Below, one piece after another: positions 1 through 11,351 of a stretch of 64,000 nucleotides of DNA. Position numbers and translations under genes: made by a program. How positions within the stretch are numbered: position 1 is the stretch's first letter; each line of letters begins with the position of its first letter. The DNA is from Hysterangium stoloniferum. Lineage: Eukaryota; Basidiomycota; Agaricomycetes; Hysterangiales; Hysterangiaceae. The notes below the pieces were generated by a model. The model did not search any database and was not told the origin of the DNA. It worked only from the letters and a program-made list of their open reading frames with translations. The stretch is from contig WHVD01000073.1 of the NCBI GenBank assembly GCA_015178975.1, positions 248,001 through 312,000 on the forward strand, in the 5' to 3' direction.

Positions 1-1054
1 CTTATACAATCATCCTGTTTTTCCTGCTGCCTAGCCATGTATGTACCCTCTTCGTTAGTTCGTTGAGCAATACACCGTGGTCCTATCAACCTGTGGGACC
101 AGGACCCAGTGAGCCTATTTGAAGACAGGCTTTCATTGTCCACATCACACAAGTCATCCGACAAATCTACTCCCTCTAAAACATACCATTCTTCGTCCTG
201 TCGATAAATGTTATATTCCACGTCACCGCATTACTCCTGGACAATCATTCTTATATCCCACTGCAGTTAGGCTCAGTAAAAAAAACCACCCACAGTTTAA
301 ACTTCCGTTACACTTTTAGAGAGGTAAAGACGTTTTAAGTATCTCAGCGGTTAAACGTTAGCTGAGAGATTTACTTACTATACTACGCGTATATAATAGT
401 ACAATCGAGAGGAGATTGAACATTTATGACCCTTATTGCGTCTTCTCGAGACATTCTGTCTCACCTTTTTCATACGAGCGCTTACTTCTACGATACTCGT
501 TATATCTAATAAGAGGCCTAGGCAAAAGAACATAAATGATCTGTGAGGGGTCTCAAAAAGGGGCTCTGGCAGTAGCTACGCTTACATCGTTAGTCACTTG
601 CGAAGTGATGCATAAGGGTGGCCAAGTTTAGAAATGTGGCATATACATTTATCGACAGAACGAAGAAACGAAGTATGTTATATATATATGTTGGACGACT
701 CGCGCGATGTGGACGAATAAGCATAGCGATGATAGTGTGTGTTGTTAAGGCACCGGCCCATTATGGTGTTTGAAAAGTAAAGTATATCATATTAAGGGAA
801 AAAAACGTTTTGGAGGTCATGCACCGTATACCTACCTACCTATAAATGCTGTTGTTTCTATAGTTATTTTGATGTCATGTCTGGATTTTTTATTGTCGAC
901 CGTAACATGTACGTATACAGTGAGCTTAGTATATTGTTTTGTGCTTTATGGTCAGCGAGCAGTTAGTTGTGAGAGAATCAAATACCTAGTCGAGGTACAC
1001 AGCATATATACCCTGCAGGCACTGGCCGTCTATCTTCCTTCCTCTCTAGTCATC
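1..1054. other. Intergenic, upstream of the SPA2-kinase chimera
   Basis: I see no gene here; the open frames are short and A+T rich. The last 30 or so bases before the ATG at 1055 resemble the sequence just before the second SPA2 copy (around 11320-11351, shared CTGGCCGTCTA and CTTCC blocks), so the duplicated segment appears to begin near 1022. Further upstream the two loci are not visibly alike, so the chimera probably has a different promoter. Confidence 0.6.
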
Positions 1055-4000
1055 ATGACCACAGTTGGCCCACGCTTCCAGAGAACTCCTTCTCCCTCTA
1101 CTGCAACCTATTCGGGCATGGCTAACTACAGGACAGACTCCTATCGTCCCATCGACACCCGCAAAGTAGCCAAGACTCACTTTGACGAAATACAGGCCTA
1201 TTTGGGCGAACATGGAAACGGTAGGTCTAATCTACTTGCCATGCAGCTTGGCCATTTACGTGTTTCCCGCTGACTATCACCTCAAGAACCTTTGAACTCG
1301 AGGGTAAGTATAAGGGAGAAACTCACACGTCTCACAATGCAGCAATTCTCAGGGCTGTCAACTGATATCTACGATGAACTTATGCGCCGAAAAAATAACA
1401 AGACTGGAAACGATTTTTTCGTCCTAGTTCCATTTCTCCCCATACGGCAGGATTTCCATCCTAAACGAAATGAAGCTAGACAGCAACTCGCCACCTTGCT
1501 CAACCCTCGATTCAAGGATCTTGCTACAGATGTGTACTTTGAACTTAATAGAAGATATCCGGAATTCAAAGAACCTGAGGTTCGCTTCCGTTCCATATAT
1601 CCGCTGAGAACGTGCTTCTTGATTCCATTGTAGCCTACTGGCACGCCTCCGCCTGTTCCATCCCTAAACGACGACTCGTCTAGTCCTGAGTACTATGACG
1701 CTCGCACTTCACAGCCCAGTGAAGATAACTCCCCCTGTTATGTTGCCCCATCACCTCTTCAGGAATCATTTTCAAGAACATCCCCTCTCTGCCTCGATGG
1801 TCTTATAACACAGCGTAGCAAGTATGTCGAGGCACGCGGGGGTTATGCGGACATATGGACCGGTGAATTAGATGGCAAAAAAATTGCCATCAAGTCAATG
1901 AGAATATTTAACAGTATGGGTTTGCGGATTGTGAAGGAAAAATTATTCAAGGTATAAAGCCTCAGATTCTTCACACAGACTACTTGAACTTATTTTGTGC
2001 CACCGTCTAGCGAGCATGGCGAGAATACCTCGTTTGGTCATCCATGATCCATCCTAATATACTCCAATGTCTCGGTTATTCGTATGATTTCGGTCCGGAA
2101 TCTCAGCATGAGCTACCAGCTTTGATATCCCCGTGGATGTCCAATGGCACCGTGATGTCCTACATCGAATGTTGGCCAGCTGTAGATCGACTCCCTTTGG
2201 TTTGTGTTAACAGAGGTGTGCATAGCTGGACGCTTGATTTTTATACAGCCGCCTTTGTAGATTTTTGGCATCGCTGATGGACTTGCATTTTTACACGATC
2301 GTAATTCTTCGATCATTCATGGTGATATCCGTGGGGTATGTATTATTATGTAAAACAGAATTTGAGTTTTATCCTGACCTTTCAATTCCCTTGACAGGGA
2401 AATATCCTGGTTTCTGATCAGGGAATTCCGTGTTTAACTGATTTTGGGCTCTCTAGGATCCTGGGAGATCCAGCAGGACTTACTACATCATCAAATGTGG
2501 CTGGATCCTTGCACTGGATGTCTCCAGAGCTACTCCACGGCAAGAAAGTCGATGAGCAAAGCGATGTCTGGGCATTCGGAATGACGGTAATTGTATGCAT
2601 ATCAAAACTTAAGTCTGCCTTGAGACAAATTCAAAAGTTTTATAGGAGATACTTACTCAGCAACGGCCATATGCAGAGATCTCACCCTATCCTGCAGTAG
2701 TAGTGTCTAAAGTCATGAAAGGAAAGATACCACGCCGTCCTGACAGATCTACTGCACCTGGTTTGACAGAGAAGCTGTGGTCGGTCTGCAGACAATGCTG
2801 GGACTCAAACCCTATGAAGCGACCTGCAATGCGGGATATTAGAAGGCTACACGAGCTGTATGACATGTATAATCAAAAAGGGGAGTATGACATGAATAAC
2901 CGGAATGAGGAACTAATGGCGGCTCACGATACTGACAATAACCTTATCCGGGAATTGAATAATCATCAGAAGGAATATAAGCGGAAGTATGAGCAGGCTA
3001 AGACAGAGTTACGAAGCATTAAAGGTATGTGCCTCGTTAGCTCTTTCCATCATTTACAAGGCCACTCACTGGGACTAGCTACGTCACAACTCTATCACAC
3101 CGCTCCCAAGGTTGGGAACGAAGATCAGCTACCTATCGCGTCTTCCGGCGGTCTCTTAGATATCCATATTATATTGTTCCTCAACACTATCGATCTGCTA
3201 TTGACTGCTGGACGGTCTGCTACGCCTACTCGCGTCTATGCTCCTCTGAGAGCCGTTATAAATGCGGTGCACTCCATTCTTGAAGACGTTGAGAAGTTCG
3301 AGGCACGTCCACGACGAGATCGAATGGACGTTGAAGTGGAGCACCTCGCAGCCTTACGAGAGCGTGTTGAGATGACACTCAGCAACCTCGTCGCTGCCGC
3401 CAAGACGCATGGGAGCAGTCTCGGAATGAGCCCCGTTAGTCTTTTGGATGCAGCTGCAAGCCATGTGTCAAGCTCGATCACCGAGATCGGAAAGATTATT
3501 CACGTCAGGAAGGCAAGCAAGGCGGAGCAGGATTTGTTCTCCGTACCGACATCGCCGACAGTGATGCCTTATGTACGTCCACTGGATGTGGAGAATCTTG
3601 CCAATCTGCGGAATGTCAGGAGGAGAAGCTCGTGGCTTGACGACTACCACTCGCCCACACGCACTAACACGCCTCGTGAGATGTCCCTTCCTAGAAACAA
3701 TAGCATACGGCCGCTGGAAACAACTTCTCGTCCGTCTTCCGAACCTTCCAGTTCTAGTGCAAGCTCGTCACCAGCGGTATTTGACACAGCACTCAACGGT
3801 CGCGACCCTAGTGGCACAGGCAGCGATGATTCTGCGCCAACTGAAAAACCTGATGACGGCTGGGCAGAGCTTAAGGTTAATGGTTTTGCTTTCACGACAT
3901 TACTTGACTCATTTCATACGCAGCCTTATCTTGAAACACAATCTGAGTTCATTAGGTATGCTATTCAAGGCGCTCTTTCTGCTGTGCGCAGCCCAGCACC

Positions 4001-4250
4001 TTCACCTCGTCTGAACGAGAGTCTGACCCAGATCATTACGATCGTGTCATGCATTGTGGCCGTTTGCAAGGATAGTCTTCCATCAAACTCTGTCAGCCAA
4101 GGCAGAGACATTTTACACGAACTCAGTGACCACTGCAACAAACTAAGCGAAATTCAAGCCATGCCCGAGGTTACCAATGAGTCCCGACAAGCTATGGCCA
4201 ACTCGAGCTTCGCTATTGCAAATGCTATGAAGAGTCTCGTGAAAATATAG
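1055..4250 (+). CDS. SPA2-like polarisome protein with an inserted TKL-type kinase domain (chimera)
   Basis: By eye the exons are 1055-1220, 1287-1579, 1634-1951, 2011-2199, 2261-2335, 2398-2586, 2646-3024 and 3079-4250; all joints keep frame. The first two exons encode the two Spa2-homology (GIT-type) repeats, ending in REKLTRLT...STDIYDEL and FKDLATDVYFELNRRYPEF. From about 1790 to 2875 the frame encodes a protein kinase: KKIAIK (lysine), HGDIRGGNILV (catalytic loop with D and N), TDFGLSR (DFG), WMSPELL and SDVWAFGM. From about 2890 the protein returns to SPA2 sequence (NRNEELMAA...) and keeps the SPA2 C-terminal region to SLVKI-stop. SPA2 proteins scaffold polarised growth at hyphal tips; the kinase resembles the expanded TKL kinases of mushrooms. 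The other copy (11352-14546) has low-complexity and coiled-coil sequence where this one has the kinase. No disabling change is visible. Expression and activity are inference. Confidence 0.8.
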
Positions 4251-4319
4251 AATTTAGACAATAACAATCTTCGTTTCCAGTAGCTCACTACAACCATGCA
4301 GAGCAGGACTTATGACATT

Positions 4320-4410
4320 GCCATTCGTCACCACATTTCGTCATATATAAGGCATGATTGGTATAGATATTGATGATCATCAGATATTACATGCATGCGA
4401 CTCGTTAATT
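4320..4410 (-). pseudogene. Remnant of the PEX1 3' end
   Basis: Downstream of the chimera the sequence still aligns with the DNA behind the second SPA2 copy. That DNA is the last exons and last intron of PEX1 (14625-14780). Matching blocks are TTCGTCACCAC against TTCATCACCAC, AGGCATGATTGG against AGGCACGATTACC, and GATCATCAGATATTACATG against GATCAGATACTACATACATG. About 95 bp of the PEX1 tail are missing here. The stub shows that the segment was copied from the SPA2-PEX1 junction. Confidence 0.65.
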
Positions 4411-5544
4411 GTCATTCTCTTAAATGATATAATTTGTAATTATGGTGTATAGAAAATTTGACGCTACTGGCAAGAGCGGATTGATTTTCAACTGTCTGTG
4501 TATCTTATTCAAATGCCAGACTGGTATAATAAGAAAATTGCCTGCATGATCACTTGCGCCAGGCAGAATGTGTCACACCCTCGGATGACAAATTTATCTT
4601 TAGTGTGATGGGAGGGTTCAAGGTATACGAACCGGGTCGTCAGACTCGGACGACAACTAGGCTTGGTTACTGTCAGAGCAATTTAGCGGAGTATGCTGGC
4701 AATAATGCCCATGCCGTCTGAATTTAGTCCTGGCCTTCGAATTCAATCTTCTCTGATTTTGTTTGAGAGGGGAATGATCTGGTCTCTGACCAAGGTAAGT
4801 ACCCTGCCTAACTGATTTGGAACTACGTAGAGTTTTGGCTAGTAGGGCGTTTCAATCCAAGTTGTCGGACCTTGGGAGTAGGGATAGGTAGTACGTTTGA
4901 GGTTGACTGCCGGAACTCAAGAATGACTGTAGTATTTGGTAATCCCGCGAAAAATATGACATGTGCAAATGTGTTTCAAAGTGTTTTTGTGAAATTCCTG
5001 AGCATTTTTCACTCTAAGAAACGCATTAGATACTCAACGAAAATAGCAGAAAATACGCAGAAAAGCTACTATGAAACACGCTATTGTCCGAATATGGCCT
5101 TCGCTAATCCATTATGCATATCCTCTTTTTTGTCAAAAGAATTTCAACAAGGGGTGTGGTGTTTGTCCCCTTGTTATTAATTTGTAGAAGTCGGTGTAGT
5201 CTGTTGTGTAAGATTAGCATCATCAGCTGGAGCCACCCCAACGTCGTGGCTGGTCTTTTACCATCGATCGAAGGGTATAAAGTGCAGAATTGGGACACGT
5301 CTAATAGTGTGACGGCATGAGATTTCCTATCGACGATGGCATAAAAGCAAAGAATTAAGCAAGGTGAGCATTTTAAAGGTTATGCACACGTATGCCTACA
5401 GTGCTCTCCACTCCGGGCACAAGCGGATGACGCGCATGGAGAGTTTATACAATGTACATCTGACAAATGTATAATCCAGAAGCCGCCGGAATCAAGAACA
5501 TGAAATACCAAGGCATACTGTGGATAACATGGTTTTGATCATGG
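4411..5544. other. Intergenic, no intact gene
   Basis: No intact gene is visible. The stretch holds a kinase relic (separate entry, 4760-4860) and otherwise A+T-rich DNA with short unsupported frames. The 3' end of the mitochondrial methionyl-tRNA synthetase gene lies at its right edge. Confidence 0.55.
4760..4860 (+). pseudogene. Decayed protein-kinase fragment
   Basis: Nucleotides around 4768-4840 resemble the catalytic-loop exon of the kinase in the chimera at 2398-2460. GGGAATGATCTGGTCTCTGA matches GGAAATATCCTGGTTTCTGA, followed by CCTGCCTAACTGATTTGG against CCGTGTTTAACTGATTTTGG. The frame is broken and no flanking kinase exons are recognisable. It is probably what remains of another copy of the same kinase family. 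Confidence 0.5.
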
Positions 5545-7739
5545 TCACTGTCTACCCTCAACCGTCGAAACTGAATGGAACAAAGCAACGGGTGATACGG
5601 GGGTGATTTCTTCGCCTGTCAATTGCCCCATTCCTAGCTTCGCGTACTCTATCGTACGCCGATCTTCTTGGACGCCTAGAGCATCGAGAAGCCCTTTCGC
5701 TTTTGTGGGTATGATGGGTTGCAATAGTATACCACATATCCGTAATGTCTCCCGATTATACGACAGCTGCTTAGAGACCACTGAAAGGGGTGTATCTGAC
5801 GACCAAGGGGCAATCGCATTCCAATCAGCGTAGCACTGGGTTAATAGGGTGCTGAGCTACACTGATCGACTGGGTAAAGTAAATTCACCCACTGCCCGTA
5901 AGCATTCTATAACCTCCTCTAAGGCTGCAGCTATTTCTATTTTATCCATGTGAAGCTGGTACAGATGAGCGAGATTAGAAAGTCTCCCTCTTGCCTCGTT
6001 CCACATTTTTTGCGAGACGTGACCGTTATCTGCGTCGTCTGGCGCAGTAGACTCTAAAACGTCGTGATTGATGGGCACTAATCTCGCGGTCGACGGAAGT
6101 CGTTCCATCACTTTACGGCTGAATGTGCGGGTTAATTGATTTCCTACAAGAGTGAGTATCTCCTTATAATGCTTGAAAAGTTGATCGCCGGACCAGTCTC
6201 ATAAAAAATATCAGAAGATAATTTCATTTGTAGAGTATACACGCTACGTACCGTTGTCGTCTCGGAACCTTCCCCCTACACGGGCTAGATAAAAGCGAAC
6301 CACATCGCTTTCATATTTATCCATGACTTCAAACGGATTTACAACATTCCCTATGGATTTGGACATTTTCTTTCTTTCCACAGTCCAATGTGCGTGTGAT
6401 AGAATCGTTTCGGGTAGCGGTAGATCAACGGCAAGCAAGAAAGCAGGAAAATAAATAGCATGGAATCTTAAAAAAATAGGTGTGTATGGGGCGATAAGAC
6501 AGATGACAATTTGTGCATCAAACCTCAATATGTCTTTTCCAATAACCTGGATATTCGGTGGCCATCCGTGAGCACTCCCTTCTTTACCGTCGGACCATGG
6601 ATAGCCTACACCTGTTAGGTAGGAGCACAAAGCGTCGACCCACACATAGATAACATGACTGGGGTCATTGGGCACGGGGATCCCCCAGGTTAAACGACTT
6701 GATGGACGGGAGATAGAGATGTCCTTAACCTGGTCCGAGTCGGAAAGTATTTCCCGTATTTGATCAAATTGTTCCTTGGGAAGTATCGAACTCTGCGGTG
6801 ATTGTCAATTATTCAGTTCACAGTAGTTGCTGCTGTCCTTGCCATATTTGCCGAATACCTTTCAAGAAGTCGCTCTCGAAATTCACTCAATCGAAACTTG
6901 TAATTTTCTTCTTCAGTCCATTCGACGACATTGCCAGTCTCTTTGGACACCTGAAGGGAGATTATTAAAGGTCAATAAAATCTACCTTTGTGAAAATTCG
7001 GAGATAAACACCATATTGCTCTCGCCGCTGGCGTCGGTTCCTCTTCTTTCGACTTGAGTCTCGGTATAAAAACATTCATCAGACACTGAATACCATCCGC
7101 TATGACCTCCTTTATATATATATCCTCGTCGATTTAGCTCATTCTTCGAAACGGTTGAAAAATCGCTAAGGACATGTTAGGCAGGTGACGTACCCAGAAG
7201 TGGGATACAGCCTTGATATGGTCGGTATCTGTGGTTCTTATGAACCGTGTATAACTCAAATTAGCTGCAATGGCTAGATCCTACATAATTGTCGGTATTA
7301 TATTGGTGTTATGTAGAGGAGGGTATTGACCTGGAAACGTTTACTGATACGATCGCAGAATAATTTTTCACGTTTTGCCATGCCATTAATACTAGCAGCC
7401 AGCTGTATTTTGGCACCATGCTCATCGGTCCCTGTTACTAATGCGCGTGGACACGATGGGTCCTTTAATCGGTTGTAACGGGATAAAATATCTGCGATGA
7501 CCGTGGAATATAGATGCCCTATGTGAGGCTCTGTTTCAAAGTGTTAGATGCTATCACAATACATTATAAGGCTGTAACGGACCAGCATTAGGGTAGAATA
7601 TGGGGGTAGTTATGTAATGTGGTTTCTGCGCCACATTAGTGGAGATAAATGAAACTGTCGCTTTCCATAAAGGGGGTCCCCAGGCACGTAGATGAGCTTG
7701 CTTTGCGACGTATAGGCTGTGGAAATATTTTCGAAACAT
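5545..7739 (-). CDS. MSM1: Mitochondrial methionyl-tRNA synthetase
   Basis: This class I aminoacyl-tRNA synthetase charges tRNA-Met in mitochondria. The frame starts at 7739 with a basic, probably mitochondrial leader ([14 protein letters not shown]...), then [12 protein letters not shown] short intron follows, and the next exon supplies PHIGHLYS, the HIGH signature. Further exons give [11 protein letters not shown], the stretch [19 protein letters not shown], and [20 protein letters not shown], the KMSKS signature with its class I lysines. The C-terminal exon carries [20 protein letters not shown], typical of the anticodon-binding helical part, and stops at 5545. Several introns of 50-70 nt interrupt the gene. 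The gene shares a 630-bp upstream region with the divergent RBR ligase gene. Lack of a long C-terminal extension and the leader favour the mitochondrial over the cytosolic enzyme. Confidence 0.9.
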
Positions 7740-8368
7740 GCAAAGTGATTCAAGCTTAATTCATGAAAAGTCACGGTCACGTGCTCATTGGCGAGACGTG
7801 TTTCTCTTTACGTGCTTTTTTTTCCAGGACATTTCTTTTTGCGTGCGCTTCATAGCGTAAAATGACTCCTAGGAGAGCAAGAATTTATTACTGTTTTATA
7901 TCATTATGAATTAGTTGGTTGAAGCAAGTAGCAGATGGCTGTGACGTCGAGGAGCCAGCCATGTTGACTTAGGGTCACGGTGCCTTATCACATTTGTTGG
8001 GGTTCTCCAGGACCCTCACTTCTGCCACAGCCTGAATAATATTACCTAAAGGAGATGGAGACTATTGTAAGAGCCACTGGCCACTGGCGGCCTCGGCAGT
8101 GTCACTGAGATTCATGTGGAGGTATGAGTAGCCAATGGAGTCGAGGAGTACTGTGTCTCGATCTACCTCCCGCCATAAAAGACAGAGGTGGTCACTGCCT
8201 AGAAGAGAGTACGAATCGTCAAGCCCTCGAAATAAGGATATCGGGGACAAGGACATCGGCCCCAGACTCATCTGAGATCTATCTGACTAAGCAGCTTTAA
8301 ATTATCCTCGGTTCCACACTTCGCCTCGAGTCAGTTTTCCCCTTGTCCATATCAACTACACGTTAGGC
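7740..8368. promoter_or_regulatory. Divergent promoter region of MetRS (-) and RBR ligase (+)
   Basis: No gene is visible in these 629 bp between two divergently transcribed genes, so both promoters must lie here. I could not assign a convincing TATA box or factor site. Short open frames are present but have no recognisable content. Confidence 0.5.
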
Positions 8369-10904
8369 ATGTGGGACGACTTTGACAGCGACTCCGACAT
8401 TTTCGACGATGTTTTCGAAGTAGCTGGTCCGAGCTCACGGGGAAAGCATACCTACCGTGCAGCGTCGTCTTCTTCCTGCGAAGTCATCGTCCTTTCTGAT
8501 ACTGAAGACGCGCCTTCTCACAAATCACAGTCAGTTTCTTTGAAGCCTGTCCTGACCGAAGCCCAGATGAATATACCGCTCGATCCTGCTCCGAAAGCCT
8601 CTGCGGTACCCAAAGATCCTTTTGTCGCTTATTCTGCGAGCGTTCTCGAGATAATTCCCGATGTGGAATCTGGTCATCTTCGTAAGCTTTTTGAAGAGTA
8701 CCATCCACTTCATGGCGAAAAGGTTGTGGAGATGATACTGCACGTGCTGTTCGAGGATCCGTCGTACCCTCGCTCGGAGAACGCCACTAAGAAGCGGAAA
8801 CGTTCACGCGATGATGACGGTGAACGCGATAAAGGGAAGATGAGAACGAGTGCGAGTGTGGGAGAAGCAACCGATTATGGATCAGCCAATCGCGATTTCG
8901 CAGGTGGCGAACATTATGCCTCCCTTGCCATAACCCAGTTGCAGGTTGACTTCCCATTCATCCCAAAGGGACATATTCGAGCCGTGCTCTCCTCAAACAA
9001 AGAATTATATGCACCCACATAGTGAGAAGACTTGTTTGAAAGAGTTGCGCGTATTGACCGAGTTTTAGCTTGTACCTAGCATATGAGATTGAGACAGGTG
9101 ACCTCCCATATAAGAAGAAAAGGGCCATCTCCCGTGTGAAAGGGAAAGACAGACAACTTTACGATGAGGAATTCAATAAAGAACGTGATTGGCTTGCAAA
9201 TCATTTGGCTTCAGTTAAGACCGCAAATCCCACTGAAGGCGATCATGGTAGCGATGACGGAGAGTGTGAAGATGGTATTGAATGTGGATGTTGTTTTTCA
9301 ACTTTTTCTTTTGTGCGCGATGTTCAAATCTTATTATGCAAAAACAAAAACTGATAGTATGTACAGGATAAGATGGTGCAATGCCCAGAAGCGCATTTAT
9401 TCTGCCGTTCTTGCTGTCGCTCCTACGCAGCGAATAAATTAGGTGAACACGACCATCGTCTGCGTTGCATGGATCAGTCGGGATGCAAAGAACTCTTTCC
9501 TGAGTCTGAACTAGCCCGGATGTTACCTAAGAAGCTTATGGATCTCTACCACAGACTGAAACAGCAGAAGGAAATTGAAGCTGCTGGTTTAGAAGGGTTG
9601 GAAGAGTGTCCGTTCTGCGAATACAAAGTTGTTATTGAGAATTCAGAGGAGAAGCTTTTCCGTGAGGTGACATCTTCACAATTTATGGTGCGGGTATTAA
9701 TCGTTGTGTACAGGATGTGAGGGTGAAGACTGCGGAGTAGTGAGCTGCCGCACATGTAAGAAAGTTGATCACCTTCCTAAAAGCTGCAAAGAAGCACAAG
9801 ATGACAAGCATTTGGATGTTCGGCATGCAATTGAAGAAGCCATGAGTACGCTGAACGATGTTTTTTCTTCTCTGGATTGGTGCTCATCATCATGTAGCCA
9901 AAGCCTTAATGCGCAATTGTCCTAAGTGTTCCAAAGGTACGTGATATGTTCCAGGTCGAATCATTTTGCACACACTGACGTGGAATTATAGCATTTATCA
10001 AAGAGAATGGTGTATGCTTCTTCCGTTCTTTTTCTGCCGGGTTGTTGCGGATTTCTAATGCAAAGAATTTCCTCCCAGTGTAACAAAATGACTTGTCCTA
10101 TTTGCAATACCCTCTCGTGCTACATTTGTCGACAAATCATTGTCGGATATGACCATTTCAACAACCCTCCACCTTACGTAGGGCGGTCCGATAAGAAAAA
10201 GGTATGTAAATCAAAAATATAGTATTACGCATATTTCTGATTGCATTATCGTTCAGTGTCCACTTTGGGATCCAGTTGAGCAAAGACATGACAATGAAGT
10301 GCGAGTTGCTGCCGAGAAAGCCATTGCTGAGTTCAAAGCCCAAAATCCAGACGTTCCGGAAGAGGCCCTCAAGGTCGATATCCCCAAGCCTGTGGCAGTC
10401 AACCAAGCTCCACTTGTGTATGGTCCACAAAGAGTGTTCGGACTTCCCAGGGGTGTGCTTGTACCGCCTTGGCCAAATGCAGGACCAGCGGTGAATGGTG
10501 GGAATGCACAAGTATATGGACATGCACGTGAACAGATGCAGGCGCAAATGCAGGCACAACAAGCACGAGCACACATGCAGGCGCAAATGCAAGCGCAGGC
10601 GCAAGCACAAGCACAAGTACAAATGCGGAGGCAAGAGCATGCACAAGCGCAGACTCGTATGGAATTGCATATTCTGCAAGCGCGGCAGGCACAGCAAGCT
10701 AATGAAAGGATACAAAGATTACAGGCAAGACAAGTTAGACAGGCAGCAGTTCAGGCAAATCCCGTGCCTGCACATGGGATGCAAGCTGCGGCCCACGTTA
10801 GGCAGCAGGCAATGCAGCGCGCTCAGGTTGCCCAAGCGCAGGCTCAAGTGCAAGTGGCGGCGGCGGTGGGTGCTGGTGCTGCACAGAGACAGTATATAGG
10901 ATGA
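8369..10904 (+). CDS. RBR-type (RNF216/TRIAD3-like) E3 ubiquitin ligase
   Basis: RING-between-RING ligases pass ubiquitin through a catalytic cysteine in RING2. The N-terminal exon (8369 to about 9019) encodes an acidic, low-complexity region (MWDDFDSDSDIFDDVFE) and a degenerate CUE-like stretch. The next exons give YKKKRAISRVKGKDRQLYDEEF, then RING1 (ECGCCFSTF... and MVQCPEAHLFCRSCCRSYA), an in-between domain (CTGCEGEDCGVVSCRTCKKVDH), and RING2. RING2 is assembled from NCPKCSKAF, IKENG and CNKMTCPICNTLSCYICRQ, then GYDHFNNPP. The GCNKMTC and GYDHF signatures are those of RNF216 rather than Parkin. After KKKCPLWDPVEQRH the protein ends in a long Ala/Gln-rich tail (about 10520-10890) with many MQAQ/AQAQ repeats, which is not part of the ligase core. 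At least five short introns are inferred. Confidence 0.87.
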
Positions 10905-11351
10905 CAACCTCCGCAACCTCCTCCACGAGTAGTACCTGCACACCCCAGACATGGATAGTTTTTTCTTTTTTTTTAAAAAAAAAGTAGGAATTGGATGTGT
11001 CTCATACCATACATTGTCTAGTTGGAAATCAAGAGTTGAATCAAGAGTTGTTGCCCCAGAAACGCGTGAAGACCAATGTCGCGTCGCGTCCATCGAATGC
11101 CTGAGCTACCGTAGCTAGAGACGGACGTACATTTGATAGGATCTGGAATTTTTTCGTGGGGATCGTTGTCGTGTTCGTGTGAATATTTATTATTTACTTA
11201 TTTAATGATAATAAATTTCGGGTATAAATTTTTAGAAAGCAAGAAATTCAAGTACCTGGTATAGTCGTGTTTGAAGAAGGAAGCTTCACACTCCGCGCAC
11301 CTCGCGCTTTACACGCTTACGCTGGCCGTCTAATCTTCCTCTCTACCCACC
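10905..11351. other. Intergenic, RBR ligase 3' flank and SPA2 promoter
   Basis: No gene is visible. A T-run then A-run around 10959-10983 follows the RBR stop codon, and an A+T-rich patch (11180-11230) precedes the second SPA2 copy. The last 30 bp share sequence with the region before the chimera's ATG, so the duplicated segment begins about here. Confidence 0.5.
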
